Assembly (NCBI RefSeq): GCF_000336935.1 | Contig: NZ_AOME01000051.1 | Coordinates: 1 to 64,000 of the forward strand | Source: Halococcus salifodinae DSM 8989 | GTDB lineage: Archaea > Halobacteriota > Halobacteria > Halobacteriales > Halococcaceae | DNA length: 64,000 nt | Reading direction: 5' to 3' | Part shown: positions 8,556 to 18,092 of the stretch, one piece after another | Layout of the letters: each line of letters opens with the position of its first letter | Position numbering within the stretch: position 1 is the first letter of the stretch | Notes under the pieces: generated by a model | What the model saw: the letters and a program-made list of their open reading frames with translations, nothing else | Told to the model about the DNA's origin: nothing | Databases searched by the model: none | Made by a program: the position numbers and the translations under genes

Positions 8556-9044
8556 TCAGAACACGCCCGCCGCGCGCAGGCCGTCGGTGAAAAGCTGTTG
8601 GGGAGCGTCGGCCGCGAGCACCGCGGCGACGGCGATCTCGACGCCGGTGATGAGGAGGACCACCACGGTTGCGTACCGGCTGCTGACTCGGACGCCGACC
8701 GGGAGATCGAACTCGGTGCTGTCGAGCGGGTACAGCAGCGCGAGTCCTCGCTTCGTCCCGAGCAGATCGAGCACGTAGTGGGTCGCCACGCCGATCCACA
8801 CCAGTTCGAGGTTGTCGAAGTAGAGCGGGTACGCGACGAACAGCCCGAGCGTCGCGAGGTTGTGGAACGTCTTCCGATGGCTCCCGAACGCGGTGTCGAT
8901 ATCGGGGACCAGCGCCCCGAGCACCACCGGGACCGCGAACCCGACGACCGCGCGCGCGGTGGCGGCGTCGCCGGCAGGATGGGCGAGATACGCGAGTCCG
9001 ACGCTCAACACGAGCGCGTTCAGGACGTGGCCCTTCTTGTTCAT
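8556..9044 (-). CDS. Membrane-bound metal-dependent hydrolase (YdjM/DUF457 family)
   Basis: 162 residues with about four hydrophobic helices. Conserved elements of the YdjM-type family are visible: HVLNALVLSVGL near the N-terminus, LGALVPDIDTAFGSHRKTFHN (about 43-63) and THYVLDLLGTKRG (about 87-99), with the His/Asp residues thought to bind metal at the membrane face. Bacterial members have been linked to phospholipid turnover or the SOS response; the role in archaea is unknown. It faces the same way as the surface-protein gene to its left but the gap is about 100 bases, so an operon is uncertain. Confidence 0.75.
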   Translation of the reverse strand: MNKKGHVLNALVLSVGLAYLAHPAGDAATARAVVGFAVPVVLGALVPDIDTAFGSHRKTFHNLATLGLFVAYPLYFDNLELVWIGVATHYVLDLLGTKRGLALLYPLDSTEFDLPVGVRVSSRYATVVVLLITGVEIAVAAVLAADAPQQLFTDGLRAAGVF

Positions 9045-9118
9045 CGTCCGGATGCCTCCTGACTCATCGTGACCGACAACTCATCCCGTTCATCGAATAC
9101 CCCGACGCCCGGCAGCGG

Positions 9119-9661
9119 TTAAGCCGTGTCGTTCGAGTTCGGGTTCCGGCGCTCATCGAGCTGTTCGAGCACCGCCCTGAGCGCGCGCTCGGCGATTTTT
9201 CGCTTGACCTCGCGGCGCGACCCCTCGAAAACATGGTGTTCGGTCGCCGCAGCCGAGTCGCCAGTTCCCCATCCGCCGGCGTAGGCGACGCCGACATGAA
9301 CTGTGCCGACGGGTTTCTCGTCGGTGCCGCCGTCGGGCCCCGCGATCCCGGTCGTGGCGACGCCCCACGTCGTGTCGGCGGTGTCGCGCGCGCCGCGTGC
9401 CATCGCGCGAGCGACCGGCGCGCTGACCGCGCCGTGGGCATCCAAATCTTCGCGCGGAACGGCGAGCAGCGCGCGCTTGGCCCGCGAGGAGTAGGTCACG
9501 AGCGAGCGATCGAAGTAGTCGCTCGATCCCGGGACGTCGGTGAGCAGCGAGCCGACCAGTCCCCCAGTACACGACTCTGCGACCGCGATCGTCGCGTCGG
9601 TCTCCCGGAGTGCGTCGCCGAGGCGCTCCTCAATCGGTGGTTCGTTCGGGTCCTGGGCCAT
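9119..9661 (-). CDS. pncC: Nicotinamide-nucleotide amidohydrolase (CinA C-terminal/PncC family)
   Basis: 180 residues, the single-domain form of CinA. Signature stretches are AVAESCTGGLVGSLLTDVPG (residues about 26-45), YSSRAKRALL and TTGIAGPDGGTDEKPVGTV. The enzyme deamidates NMN to NaMN in pyridine-nucleotide salvage. Length matches stand-alone PncC. It runs toward the membrane hydrolase at 8556-9044 with a 74-base gap. Confidence 0.88.
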   Translation of the reverse strand: MAQDPNEPPIEERLGDALRETDATIAVAESCTGGLVGSLLTDVPGSSDYFDRSLVTYSSRAKRALLAVPREDLDAHGAVSAPVARAMARGARDTADTTWGVATTGIAGPDGGTDEKPVGTVHVGVAYAGGWGTGDSAAATEHHVFEGSRREVKRKIAERALRAVLEQLDERRNPNSNDTA

Positions 9662-9720
9662 GTGCGATCAGTCGTTCCTCTCGGACAAGAGACCGGTGGT
9701 CGGGTGAGATTCAGAGGAGC

Positions 9721-9930
9721 GGTGGCGCGCGGCTGCGCCGAGCGGGACGGCTCTGTCGTCCCGCTGGCCGTGCGAACGGGCCATGCGCGGCGCTACGCGC
9801 CGCGAATTCGAGGCGGCGAAACCGCCTCGCGCCGCCCGTGAGCAGACGCCGTTTATCGGCGCGCAACTCTCGTGCGAGGGATGACTGAGTGAGTGAACGA
9901 GCGAAGGAATCGGTTGGGGTGGCGTGTGGC
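9721..9930 (+). repeat. Dispersed repeat family A, copy 1
   Basis: Left block GGTGGCGCGCGGCTGC, a variable middle of nested hairpins (for example GGCGCTACGCGCC and GAGGCGGCGAAACCGCCTC), core GGCGCGCAACTCTCGTGCGA, then GATGACTGAGTGAGTGAACG and right block GAAGGAATCGGTTGGGG. The same blocks in the same order occur at 11196, 49651 (reverse) and 53806. It lies in the 408-base gap between pncC and the aminotransferase; the rest of that gap shows no gene. Confidence 0.85.
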
Positions 9931-10069
9931 CTACGTTTCTCATTTGTGACGGGATTCGTCTGGCATGCGAGGCGACAGTAGCGTTGGAGACTGCGAGTGG
10001 TCCCTGAACACCTTGAGCGACAGAGCATCGAGGCGAAAGACCGAGTACGGGCCGGGCCAGTACACGAGT

Positions 10070-11170
10070 ATGAACTACGAGACGCCGCAGTTCTTCCGGG
10101 TGATGCAGTACGCGGCGGCCGCCGACCGCGACGTGATCGACATGGTGAGCGGCAACCCCGACTGGGAGGCCCCCGCCGGGATCGCCGAGGGACTCCACGA
10201 GTACGCCGATCTCGGTGGGACGGACTACCAGTACCCGCCGAGCGAGGGGCTGGCCGAACTCCGCAAGGAAACCGCCGCCAGGCGAAACGTCGAACCCGAG
10301 TCGGTGATCGTCACGAACGGTGCGGGCGAGGCGAACCATCTCGCGCTGGCGGCGGCGCTCGATCGCGATGCGGGCTCGGAAGTACTCCTCACCGACCCGG
10401 TCTACCCTTACTATCCCGGCAAGACGAGGCTCCTCGGCGGCGTTCCGCGATCCGTGCCGGTCGACAACGATGGCCGGCTCGATCCAGCGGCCGTCCGCGA
10501 GCGCGCCAACTCGGACACCGCCGCGATCGTCGTCAACACGCCAAACAACCCGACGGGGGCGGTCTACCCCGAAGAAACGATGACCGAACTCGTCGCGATC
10601 GCCGAGGACTGTGGCGCGGTGCTCGTGAGCGACGAGGTGTACGACCACTTCGATTTCTCGGGCGACTTTTCGAGCGCGCTCGGGGTCGACTCCGCTCACC
10701 GGGTCGTGACGAACTCCTTCTCGAAGTCGATGGCAATCACGGGGTTTCGGGTCGGATACGGAATCTTCCCGCCGGCGCTCCGGGACGCGGCGCGCACACG
10801 ACACATGCTTGCGAACGTCACCGGCACCCGTCCGGCGCAGTACGCCGTCCTCGAAGCACTGCGCTCGACCGATCGCGAGTACTACGCCGCGAACCGCGAT
10901 CGGCTCGAAAAGCGCGTCGCGACGTTCACCGACGCGCTCGACGATTCGGGAGCGGAGTACACTACTCCAGACGGTGCGTTCTACGTGATGGCGCGCTTTG
11001 CGGGGTTCCCGGGCACGATGGCGAACGCCGAGCGGCTGATCGACGAAGCCGGCGTCGCCGGGATGCCCGGTGAGACGTTCGGTGAAACTCGTGAGGATTG
11101 GTTCCGGTTCGCACTCGTCACGCCCGATGTTACGGACGCGGCTCGACGGCTGGCCGAATTCTTCGAGTGA
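10070..11170 (+). CDS. Pyridoxal-phosphate aminotransferase, class I/II
   Basis: 366 residues from ATG 10070 (an in-frame ATG at 9965 would add 35 residues lying partly in intergenic sequence). Fold-type I motifs are clear: VTNGAGEANHLAL (cofactor phosphate), VVNTPNNPTGAVYP, LVSDEVYDHF and NSFSKSMAITGFRVGYG with the Schiff-base lysine. Substrate specificity (aspartate, aromatic or branched-chain) cannot be read from the motifs. It is flanked on both sides by family A repeats. Confidence 0.9.
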   Translation: MNYETPQFFRVMQYAAAADRDVIDMVSGNPDWEAPAGIAEGLHEYADLGGTDYQYPPSEGLAELRKETAARRNVEPESVIVTNGAGEANHLALAAALDRDAGSEVLLTDPVYPYYPGKTRLLGGVPRSVPVDNDGRLDPAAVRERANSDTAAIVVNTPNNPTGAVYPEETMTELVAIAEDCGAVLVSDEVYDHFDFSGDFSSALGVDSAHRVVTNSFSKSMAITGFRVGYGIFPPALRDAARTRHMLANVTGTRPAQYAVLEALRSTDREYYAANRDRLEKRVATFTDALDDSGAEYTTPDGAFYVMARFAGFPGTMANAERLIDEAGVAGMPGETFGETREDWFRFALVTPDVTDAARRLAEFFE

Positions 11171-11195
11171 CTGTGCCGATCGAGTTTCGAGGTGC

Positions 11196-11475
11196 TGTGG
11201 CGCGCGGCTACGCGCCCGCTGCTCGCGGGCGCGCAACTCCCGTGTGAGGTCTGTGCGAGCGGTGCGACCATAGGGAGCACCTCGATGCGAATAGCGCGAG
11301 ACCTTCGGTCTCGCGAACCGTTCGAGCGGGCCTTCGGCCCGCGAGAAGACGGCGAACGAAGTGAGCCGTGAGCGGAGCGAGTGCAGGCTCGGCAGAGCGA
11401 AGCTCTGACGGTGGATGAGTGAGTGACGTGAGCGAAGCGAGCGGAACGAACGAATCGGCTGGGGAGGCACGTGGC
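11196..11475 (+). repeat. Dispersed repeat family A, copy 2 (long form)
   Basis: Starts TGTGGCGCGCGGCTACG, core GGGCGCGCAACTCCCGTGTG, then a run of perfect hairpins not present in the other copies (GCGAGACCTTCGGTCTCGC, CGGGCCTTCGGCCCG, CAGAGCGAAGCTCTG) and the right block GAATCGGCTGGGGAGG. It fills most of the 432-base gap 11171-11602; the remaining 127 bases before the SDR stop codon show nothing recognisable. Confidence 0.85.
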
Positions 11476-11602
11476 AGTCGGATTCGATCGTCGTGACTCG
11501 TGAGCGGAAGAACGTGCACGATTCCACGGCTGTCACATCCGAATCAGCGAGCCACGAACCATCACCTCCCGTTTCGCTACCCGAGAAGATGACGGTCGCT
11601 GT

Positions 11603-12427
11603 CTACACCACGCGACGGACGAGACTGTAGAGCTGGTTTCGGACGCCGGCGGGGAGGAAGCGGGCGTACTCGGCGAGGCTCGCGAGCGGTCCGACGGGAT
11701 AGCGCGCGGGCGGGTTCGGTGAGACTGCCGCATCGACGACGGCCTCGGCGACCTCGGCGGGCGAGACGGTTCCCACACCGCCCTCGACGACGGTGCGCGA
11801 ATCGTCGAGGAGATCGTAGAACGTCTCGTACGCGCCCGAGCGTTCGAGGCCGGCGAGTTCGTCTGCGGCGCGGTCCTCGAAGTCGGTGTTCACCGGTCCC
11901 GGCGCGACGACCGCGACGTCGATCCCATAATCCGCGATCTCCGTGCGGAGCGCGTCAGTCATGGCTTCGAGCGCGAACTTCGAGCCCGCGTAGACGCCCT
12001 TGGCGGGCGTAGCGAACCGGCCGGCGGTGCTAGAGACGTTCACGATGGTTCCTGTCCCCCGATCGCGCATATGTGGGAGGACGGCGCGCGTCAGTCGGTG
12101 CGGGCCGTAGACGTTGGCGTCGAACTGGTCGCGGACGAGGCCGATCGGCACGTCCTCGATCGGGCCGAACTGGCCGTAGCCAGCGTTGTTCACGAGGCAG
12201 TCGATTCGGCCGGTGTCGTCGACGATGCGATCGATCACGGCCGTCACCGCCTCGTCGTCGGTGATGTCGAGCGCTGCGGTCTCACAGCCAGACTGGGCGA
12301 GCGCCGACAGATCCTTCTCGTCGCGGGCGGTCGCGTACACCGTCCACTCCTCGTCGCGGAAGGCCTCGGCGGTCGCGCGACCGATGCCCGACGAACAGCC
12401 GGTGATCAGCACGGTCTTCGTGGTCAT
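11603..12427 (-). CDS. Short-chain dehydrogenase/reductase
   Basis: 274 residues, classical SDR. Rossmann cofactor motif TGCSSGIG (about 10-17), NNAGYGQFG (about 86-94), catalytic Ser in VNVSSTAGRFATP and YAGSK (Tyr/Lys pair, about 155-159). VYATARDE after the second strand, without a strong acidic residue, leaves NAD versus NADP open. Substrate unknown. No evident operon partner. Confidence 0.88.
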   Translation of the reverse strand: MTTKTVLITGCSSGIGRATAEAFRDEEWTVYATARDEKDLSALAQSGCETAALDITDDEAVTAVIDRIVDDTGRIDCLVNNAGYGQFGPIEDVPIGLVRDQFDANVYGPHRLTRAVLPHMRDRGTGTIVNVSSTAGRFATPAKGVYAGSKFALEAMTDALRTEIADYGIDVAVVAPGPVNTDFEDRAADELAGLERSGAYETFYDLLDDSRTVVEGGVGTVSPAEVAEAVVDAAVSPNPPARYPVGPLASLAEYARFLPAGVRNQLYSLVRRVV

Positions 12428-12508
12428 ATCATCGCACTCTCGGGCCGGGTAGTTAACTTCCGCCGTTCGTCGTCGCGATCGTGCGTCGCAGCCACGGCGT
12501 CGGAACCC

Positions 12509-13327
12509 TCAGCCACTGTGATCGCGCTTCACCTCGTCGGCATAGCTGTCGGCGAGTCGCGTCGGTTCGGGAAGCTTGTACCCATCACAGAGCCGTTCGA
12601 CGAGATCGGCGGCCGTGTCGCCGCCGACACGGTGGCCTGCACTCACATACACCGGGTTGATGTGTCGGTTTCCGGAGTCGTACTGGCGAGTCTGGAGCGC
12701 GTAGCCGATGACGGTGTCGACGTCGTCCGCTGTCTCGACGCTGTCGTTGGCCGCGATGGCGACGCGCGTTCCCTCGGGAAGGTCGTCGAGCGATCCTTGG
12801 GGCGCGCCACAGAGCAGTCCCTTGGCGACGCCGACAGCCGGCAGATCGAGCGTGACGCCCATGTGAGTCGCGAGACCGGCCTCGCGGTAGTGGATCCGAC
12901 CGCTGCCGTCGAACACCGCGAGATCCGGCTCGACGTCGAGGTTCTCGAACGCCGCGAGGATCGCGCCGGTTTCTCGGAAGGAAAGCAAACCGGGAACGTA
13001 GGGGAATTCGAGATCGACGACGGCGTGGGCGCGTTCGATCACCTCACCGCCGCGGAGGGCGACGATCGCTCCGACCGCCCGATCGTCGAGGAAGGCCTGA
13101 TCGACACCGACGACGGTCGGTGGGTCGTCGTGCGACGGGCCTGCGGCCGTTCGATCGTCGGCGATCGAATCGAGGGTATGCGTGGCGGCGGTCGTCGATA
13201 CCGCTGCCGAATCGAATCCGAAATCGTCGGCGAAGGCCGCGGCCGCGGCGATCTCCCGCTGGAGGGCCTCCATCGCCTCGCGTGAGGCCGACGGATCGGG
13301 AACGAACGCGGGGCGGACGGGTTTCAT
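12509..13327 (-). CDS. nfi: Endonuclease V
   Basis: 272 residues. VVGVDQAF carries the first catalytic Asp (family usually VDVAY) and FDGSGRIHYREAGLATHMGV followed by DLPAVGVAKGLLCG matches the D-G-x-G-x-x-H-P-R...GVAK core. The enzyme nicks DNA 3' of deaminated bases such as hypoxanthine, relevant at high temperature and sunlight in brines. The ATG at 13327 is used: it gives normal length and leaves one base between the rhomboid stop and this start, so the two are co-transcribed. A GTG-rich upstream extension to 13366 would run into the rhomboid gene. Confidence 0.88.
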   Translation of the reverse strand: MKPVRPAFVPDPSASREAMEALQREIAAAAAFADDFGFDSAAVSTTAATHTLDSIADDRTAAGPSHDDPPTVVGVDQAFLDDRAVGAIVALRGGEVIERAHAVVDLEFPYVPGLLSFRETGAILAAFENLDVEPDLAVFDGSGRIHYREAGLATHMGVTLDLPAVGVAKGLLCGAPQGSLDDLPEGTRVAIAANDSVETADDVDTVIGYALQTRQYDSGNRHINPVYVSAGHRVGGDTAADLVERLCDGYKLPEPTRLADSYADEVKRDHSG

Positions 13328-13328
13328 T

Positions 13329-14240
13329 TCAGAACGGGCCGCGCCCGCGGCCACCCATCCCGCCACCGCCGCGACCGCCGCCGAACTGGAGGCGGTTCCG
13401 TGCGTTCACCCGGCCTTTGACGTGTTGGCCGTAGGCGAGTCCGATGACGAGGCCGGCGAGGTGGGCGATATTGGCGACGCCGGGAAGGATCGGGACGCCA
13501 AGGGCTCCCGAAACCGAGACCGCGGCGTACCCCACGGTGAGCAGCCAGATCGGGACGGGGATGAAGAAGTAGAGATAGACCCGGAGATCGGGGTTCAGGA
13601 CCGTGAGCACACCGAGAATGGCGAGGGCCGCGCCGCTCGCGCCGAGCGCACCCGTGGGATCGTTCTGTACGATCCCGACCCCCATCTGAGCGAGGCCAGC
13701 GAGCACGCCGCTCCCGAGAAAGAGGAGGGCGAAATCCCGCGACCCGACGTACTCCTCGACCAGTTGGCCGAAGAAGTAGATCACGATGGCGTTGACGAGG
13801 AGGTGCCAGAGGCCGCCGTGGGCGAAGATCGACGTGAACCACGTCCAGACATATAGGGGGTGCTCCGGCGAAATCACGAACAATGCACTCCAGAGGTCTG
13901 GCCCGACATCGAACAGCGGTGCAACGATGTACTGCAGGCCGAACGTGATGAACATCAGCCCCAGGAACACGAAGGTCATGTTCCCGCGGAAAAAGCCGAG
14001 CGGCCCGCCGACGCCGGTGTCGAGGGCCCCGGAGAGCCGCCCCGACGACGACCGGCCGCCGCGGTTGTCGGCGCTATCGTCGAAGCCGCTGTCGAAGATA
14101 CCCGAGGGATCGTCCCAGTCGTCGAGCCCAGGGCAGCCGTGGTTCTCGGGGAGGCGGTGCTCGCCGCAGTAGGTGCCGCCGCAGTGCTGGCAGTGATACG
14201 GCATGTTCTCGCTCCGACCACACTGGTCGCACGTCGCCAT
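13329..14240 (-). CDS. Rhomboid intramembrane serine protease with AN1 zinc finger
   Basis: 303 residues. N-terminal AN1-type finger with all eight ligands in order: C4, C7, C17, C20, C25, H28, H34, C36. An acidic/Gly linker (about 40-90) precedes a six-helix rhomboid domain (about 95-280): HGGLWHLLVNAI (oxyanion/His region), catalytic Ser in GASGA and catalytic His in NIAHLAGLVIG. The tail is RG-rich (GGGRGGGGMGGRGRG). Rhomboids cut transmembrane substrates inside the bilayer; the AN1 finger suggests binding to ubiquitin-like SAMP or partner proteins, which is inference. It is co-transcribed with endonuclease V. Confidence 0.92.
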   Translation of the reverse strand: MATCDQCGRSENMPYHCQHCGGTYCGEHRLPENHGCPGLDDWDDPSGIFDSGFDDSADNRGGRSSSGRLSGALDTGVGGPLGFFRGNMTFVFLGLMFITFGLQYIVAPLFDVGPDLWSALFVISPEHPLYVWTWFTSIFAHGGLWHLLVNAIVIYFFGQLVEEYVGSRDFALLFLGSGVLAGLAQMGVGIVQNDPTGALGASGAALAILGVLTVLNPDLRVYLYFFIPVPIWLLTVGYAAVSVSGALGVPILPGVANIAHLAGLVIGLAYGQHVKGRVNARNRLQFGGGRGGGGMGGRGRGPF

Positions 14241-14383
14241 TTACCGTGGGTTAGTGACGCCGGCTAAAATCGGTTGGGTTCCGGAGGACGAGCGGGACTG
14301 CCGAACGGTCGTGTAGCGCCCGGACGACCGAAACGACGGAGCGCGCCCGACGAAGTGAAACCTCGGTGGCTCCGAAAGCCTCC

Positions 14384-14815
14384 ATGCAACCATACGAGCG
14401 AAAACAGCTCCTCGCGCGGGTCGAGCGCGAGGGCGCGACCGTGGGAGCGTCGATTCCCGAGACGATCGACGTTCAGGGCGATCGGCTCGCGCTCCGGGAG
14501 TTCGTTTTCGAAACGCGATCACGCGAGTCGGTGCCGGCAAGCGAGCGTGACCGAGTCGAACAGGCGAAAAAGAACCTCCGACGCGAACGCCTCCAGCGCA
14601 AGCACCTCCTCGAAGACGCCGACATCCCGCACGAAGAGGGCGAGCGGCTGGTCGAGAGCATCGTCGGCATCGACCGCGCGCTGAACGCGCTCGGCGATCT
14701 CGGAACCTCTGACATCGAGCGCGAGGCCGACGCGAACGAGGCCGCCGATCGGAAACGTTGGATGTCGTTCCTGAAACAAGCGCTCGGGAACGAGGACTCG
14801 AGCGCTCGGCGGTGA
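14384..14815 (+). CDS. Conserved haloarchaeal protein (DUF5788 type)
   Basis: 143 residues from ATG 14384 (a GTG at 14366 is less likely). Opening YERKQLLARVEREGATVGAS, then REFVFETRSR, and a long charged helical stretch with RVEQAKKNLRRERLQRKHLL and ADRKRWMSFLKQALG at the end. I recall this pattern as the haloarchaeal DUF5788 family; no function is established. Coiled-coil-like helices suggest a protein- or nucleic-acid-binding adaptor, which is only inference. Confidence 0.75.
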   Translation: MQPYERKQLLARVEREGATVGASIPETIDVQGDRLALREFVFETRSRESVPASERDRVEQAKKNLRRERLQRKHLLEDADIPHEEGERLVESIVGIDRALNALGDLGTSDIEREADANEAADRKRWMSFLKQALGNEDSSARR

Positions 14816-14875
14816 GTCTCGGAGTCACGACCGCTGATTCTCCCCACCGGCGCGATCGAACGTTTCGGGGTGTCG

Positions 14876-17800
14876 TCAGCGATCGAGCGCCACCGCGGCC
14901 GCCTCGATCGGGTGGCGCGGCCGTGATTCGTCGTCCCGGTCGCCGAGCTGGGTGCGACAGGAAGTGCCGGGTGCGACCACTCGATCGCCGTTGCTCGCAT
15001 CGACCTGATCGAAGAGGATGTTCCCGATCGCCTGTGAGAGATCGTAGTGTTCGGCCTCGTAGCCAAACGAGCCGGCCATCCCACAGCAGCCCGAATCGAG
15101 CGGATCGACGTCGTAGCCCGCCCGCCGCAGAACGCCGACCGCGTGGTGGTCCTTCGCGAGCGCCTTCTGGTTGCAGTGGCCGTGGTACGTGAGCGACGTG
15201 TCGGGCGCAGTGAAATCGATCCGATCGTCGAGTCGGAATCGGTCGAGGTGTTCGAGCACGCCGTAGGCGCTCTCGGAAACCCGCGTCGCCGCCTCGCTGT
15301 CGGGGAGCAGATCGAGATACTCGTCCTGAACCATTACGGCGTCGGAGGGTTCGACGAACGCGACCGCCCAGCCGTCCCGGACGAGCGGATCGAGCGCTTC
15401 GACGTTCGTCCGCGCGCGCTCGCCGGCGACGTCGAGCAACCCCTTCGAGTAGGCGGGCCGACCGCTCGGTGCGACGTCGTCGGGGATTTCGACGTGAACG
15501 CCGGCAGCCTCCAGCACCAGGACCGCCGCCTTCCCTGGCCGGGGATGGCTGTAGTTGGTGTATGTGTCGGGGAAGAGGAGGACCTTCGCCTCGGCCTCAG
15601 CGGGCGGGATCGCCGCACCGCCGCGCGCGTCGAACCAGTCTTCGAGAGACTCGCTCGTGAACTGGGGAAGTTCGCGCTCGCGGGCGATTCCCATCGTTTT
15701 CTCCATCGCGGCGCGCGCCCCCGGTAGCTTCGGCAGCCAGTTCGAGACAGGCGCGAACCGACTCCCGAGCGCCGCGAGCCGGTCGACGTTCGCGAACAGG
15801 CGCTCGCGGCGATCGACCCCCTCGCGCTCGTGGTACTGGTGTTTGACCTCGGTTTTGAGCTTCGCCATGTCCACACCAGTTGGACAGTCGCTTGCACAGC
15901 CCTTGCAGCCGACACAGAGGTCGAGCACCTCCTCTTGGAATCGCTCGGAGTAGAGCTCCTCCTCGGGAAGCTCTCCCGAGATCGCCGCCCGGAGGAGGTT
16001 CGCCCGGCCGCGTGTGGTCTGAATCTCCTCGTGCGAGGCGCGGTAGGTCGGACACATCGTCTCGCTGTCGGTCTGTCGGCAGGTCCCACAGCCGTTGCAG
16101 AGCTCGACGAGGTGTGAAAACCCCTCACCGTCTTCATTCCCGTCGCTTCCGGCCCCGTCATTTCCGACCTCGTCGCTTCCCCTCTCGTCGAACGCCATCG
16201 TCGTCTGCGGTTCGAGCGACGAGTATTCTGCACCGTATCGGAGGTTCTCGCGCATGTCCGCGCCGACGCCGCGCCCGTCCGCCGGCGCGTTTTTGTCGTC
16301 CTCGTCCCAGTAGACGACCGTGCCGGGGTTCATCCGGCAGTCGGGATCGGCAACGAGTTTGAGCTCCTGGAACGCCCCCCAGAGGTCGGGGCCGTACATC
16401 TTCGGGTTGAACTCGGTGCGCGCGAGACCGTCGCCGTGCTCGCCCGAGAAGGCCCCGTCGTGCTCCATGACGAGCGAGGTGACGTCTTCCGAAATCGAGT
16501 GCATCGCCTCGATGCCGTCCCCCTCTTTGAGGTTCAAGATGGGTCGGATGTGGAGGGTTCCCGAACCGGCGTGGGCGAAGTACGCCGCCGACGTGTCGTG
16601 GTCGGCGAGGATTTCCTCGAACTCGACGACGTACTCCGCGAGTTCTTCGGGCGGAACGGTGGCGTCCTCGATGAAGGGGTAGGGTTTGGGATCGCCCTCC
16701 AGACTCATCAGGAGCGGGATCGCGGCCTTCCGGAGTTTCCAGAGCTTCGATTGGTCCTCGGCCGAGTACGCTTCCAGCACGTCGAACGCCGCGCCCTGTT
16801 CCACGAAGTGGGCGTTCGTTCCCTCGATGGCGGCCTCGAAGTCCTCGCAACACTCGGAATCGAACTCCAGCATCAGCGCCGCCGCTGTGCCCTCGGGAAT
16901 CGGATCGACGTACTGGGCGAACTCGGTGGAGTCGCCCGCGAGTCGGAACACCTCGTCGTCCATCAGCTCGACCGCGCTCACGTCGAAATCGAGCGCTGCT
17001 GGCACCGCCGCCATCGCGTCGACCAGATCGGAAAAACAGTAGAGCGCGAGCGCGGTCGATTCGGGTTTCGTCACGAGACCGAGCGTCGCTTCGACCACGA
17101 CGCCGAGGGTCCCCTCCGCGCCGACGAACAGCTTCGAGAGGTTGATGACCTCCTCGCCAGCGTCGTTTTCGTACACGACTTTGTGGAGATTGTACCCCGA
17201 CACCGACCGCTTCAGGCTCGGATACCGCTCCGCGATCTCCTCGGCGTTCTCCTCGACGAGACTCCGGACTGTGCGATAGAGTGCTGCTTCGCGGTCGTCC
17301 TTCCCCACCAACGCCTCCCACTCCGGACTGTCGAGGACGACCTCGCGAGTGTGGATCAGCGAGCCGTCGGCGAGCACCACCCGAAGTTCCTCGGTGTAGG
17401 CGTCGGTGATGCCGTACCGGACCGAGTGCGCGCCCGTCGAGTTGTTTCCGATCCCGCCGCCGATCGTCGCGCGGTTCGAGGAGGCGGGGTCGGGCGCGAA
17501 CTTGAGTCCCCACTCGTCGAGGTGGGCGTCGAGGTGATCCTGGACGACGCCCGGCTGGACGGTCGCAGTTCGATCATGGGGATCGACGTTGAGGATCGAA
17601 TCCATGTGACGGCTGCAGTCGAGCACGACGCAGCCGGGACCGACCGTTTGACCCGCGAGTGACGACCCCGCGCCGCGCGGGAGCACGGGGACGTCGTGCT
17701 CGGCGGCGATCCGAACTGCCGCCCGAACGTCCTCGATATCGCGCGGGCGGACCACGCCCGCGGGTCGCGCCTGATAGATGCTGCCGTCGGTGGCGTAGAG

Positions 17801-17956
17801 CACCTGGGAGTACTCGTCGAACCCCACTTCGCCGCGCACCGCCTCGCGCAGATCGGCGGCGAGCGCACGGTGCTCGGCGACATCGGCGTGGTCGTGGCCC
17901 AGCGTGTCGACCGATGTCGAAAGATCGGCTGTATCGGAAGCCTCCTCGGCAGCCAT
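14876..17956 (-). CDS. dld: FAD/Fe-S D-lactate dehydrogenase (three-domain fusion)
   Basis: 1026 residues. N-terminal FAD-binding oxidase domain (about 55-200; VLPRGAGSSLAGQTVG and IGGGIGNNSTGAHSVRYG), FAD-oxidase C domain (about 220-490), two 4Fe-4S binding motifs LCNGCGTC (about 615) and LCVGCKGCASDCP (about 675), and C-terminal CCG domains with HGHCNQKAL (about 925) and DSGCCGMAGSFGY (about 952). This is the D-lactate/2-hydroxyacid dehydrogenase type that delivers electrons to the quinone pool at the membrane. It is single-gene, whereas L-lactate use is handled by lutC and lutBA at 31958-34737. Confidence 0.9.
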   Translation of the reverse strand: MAAEEASDTADLSTSVDTLGHDHADVAEHRALAADLREAVRGEVGFDEYSQVLYATDGSIYQARPAGVVRPRDIEDVRAAVRIAAEHDVPVLPRGAGSSLAGQTVGPGCVVLDCSRHMDSILNVDPHDRTATVQPGVVQDHLDAHLDEWGLKFAPDPASSNRATIGGGIGNNSTGAHSVRYGITDAYTEELRVVLADGSLIHTREVVLDSPEWEALVGKDDREAALYRTVRSLVEENAEEIAERYPSLKRSVSGYNLHKVVYENDAGEEVINLSKLFVGAEGTLGVVVEATLGLVTKPESTALALYCFSDLVDAMAAVPAALDFDVSAVELMDDEVFRLAGDSTEFAQYVDPIPEGTAAALMLEFDSECCEDFEAAIEGTNAHFVEQGAAFDVLEAYSAEDQSKLWKLRKAAIPLLMSLEGDPKPYPFIEDATVPPEELAEYVVEFEEILADHDTSAAYFAHAGSGTLHIRPILNLKEGDGIEAMHSISEDVTSLVMEHDGAFSGEHGDGLARTEFNPKMYGPDLWGAFQELKLVADPDCRMNPGTVVYWDEDDKNAPADGRGVGADMRENLRYGAEYSSLEPQTTMAFDERGSDEVGNDGAGSDGNEDGEGFSHLVELCNGCGTCRQTDSETMCPTYRASHEEIQTTRGRANLLRAAISGELPEEELYSERFQEEVLDLCVGCKGCASDCPTGVDMAKLKTEVKHQYHEREGVDRRERLFANVDRLAALGSRFAPVSNWLPKLPGARAAMEKTMGIARERELPQFTSESLEDWFDARGGAAIPPAEAEAKVLLFPDTYTNYSHPRPGKAAVLVLEAAGVHVEIPDDVAPSGRPAYSKGLLDVAGERARTNVEALDPLVRDGWAVAFVEPSDAVMVQDEYLDLLPDSEAATRVSESAYGVLEHLDRFRLDDRIDFTAPDTSLTYHGHCNQKALAKDHHAVGVLRRAGYDVDPLDSGCCGMAGSFGYEAEHYDLSQAIGNILFDQVDASNGDRVVAPGTSCRTQLGDRDDESRPRHPIEAAAVALDR

Positions 17957-18092
17957 ACGTATTTTTGACGGTAGATAATGTTAAACACTGGGATGGCCCC
18001 AAGGATTGCACCGATCGGGTTCGTCGTCGGCCGCAGTGCTGGCTGTCGGTCGTGACGATTGTGACGGCTTCTCCCGAACGGTGAATGTGGAC

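Noticed and set aside
9668-11536. A 622-residue open frame antisense to the aminotransferase
   Set aside because: It spans two repeats and lies exactly opposite a gene with full PLP motifs. Its basic, low-complexity composition is typical of the antisense of GC-rich haloarchaeal genes.
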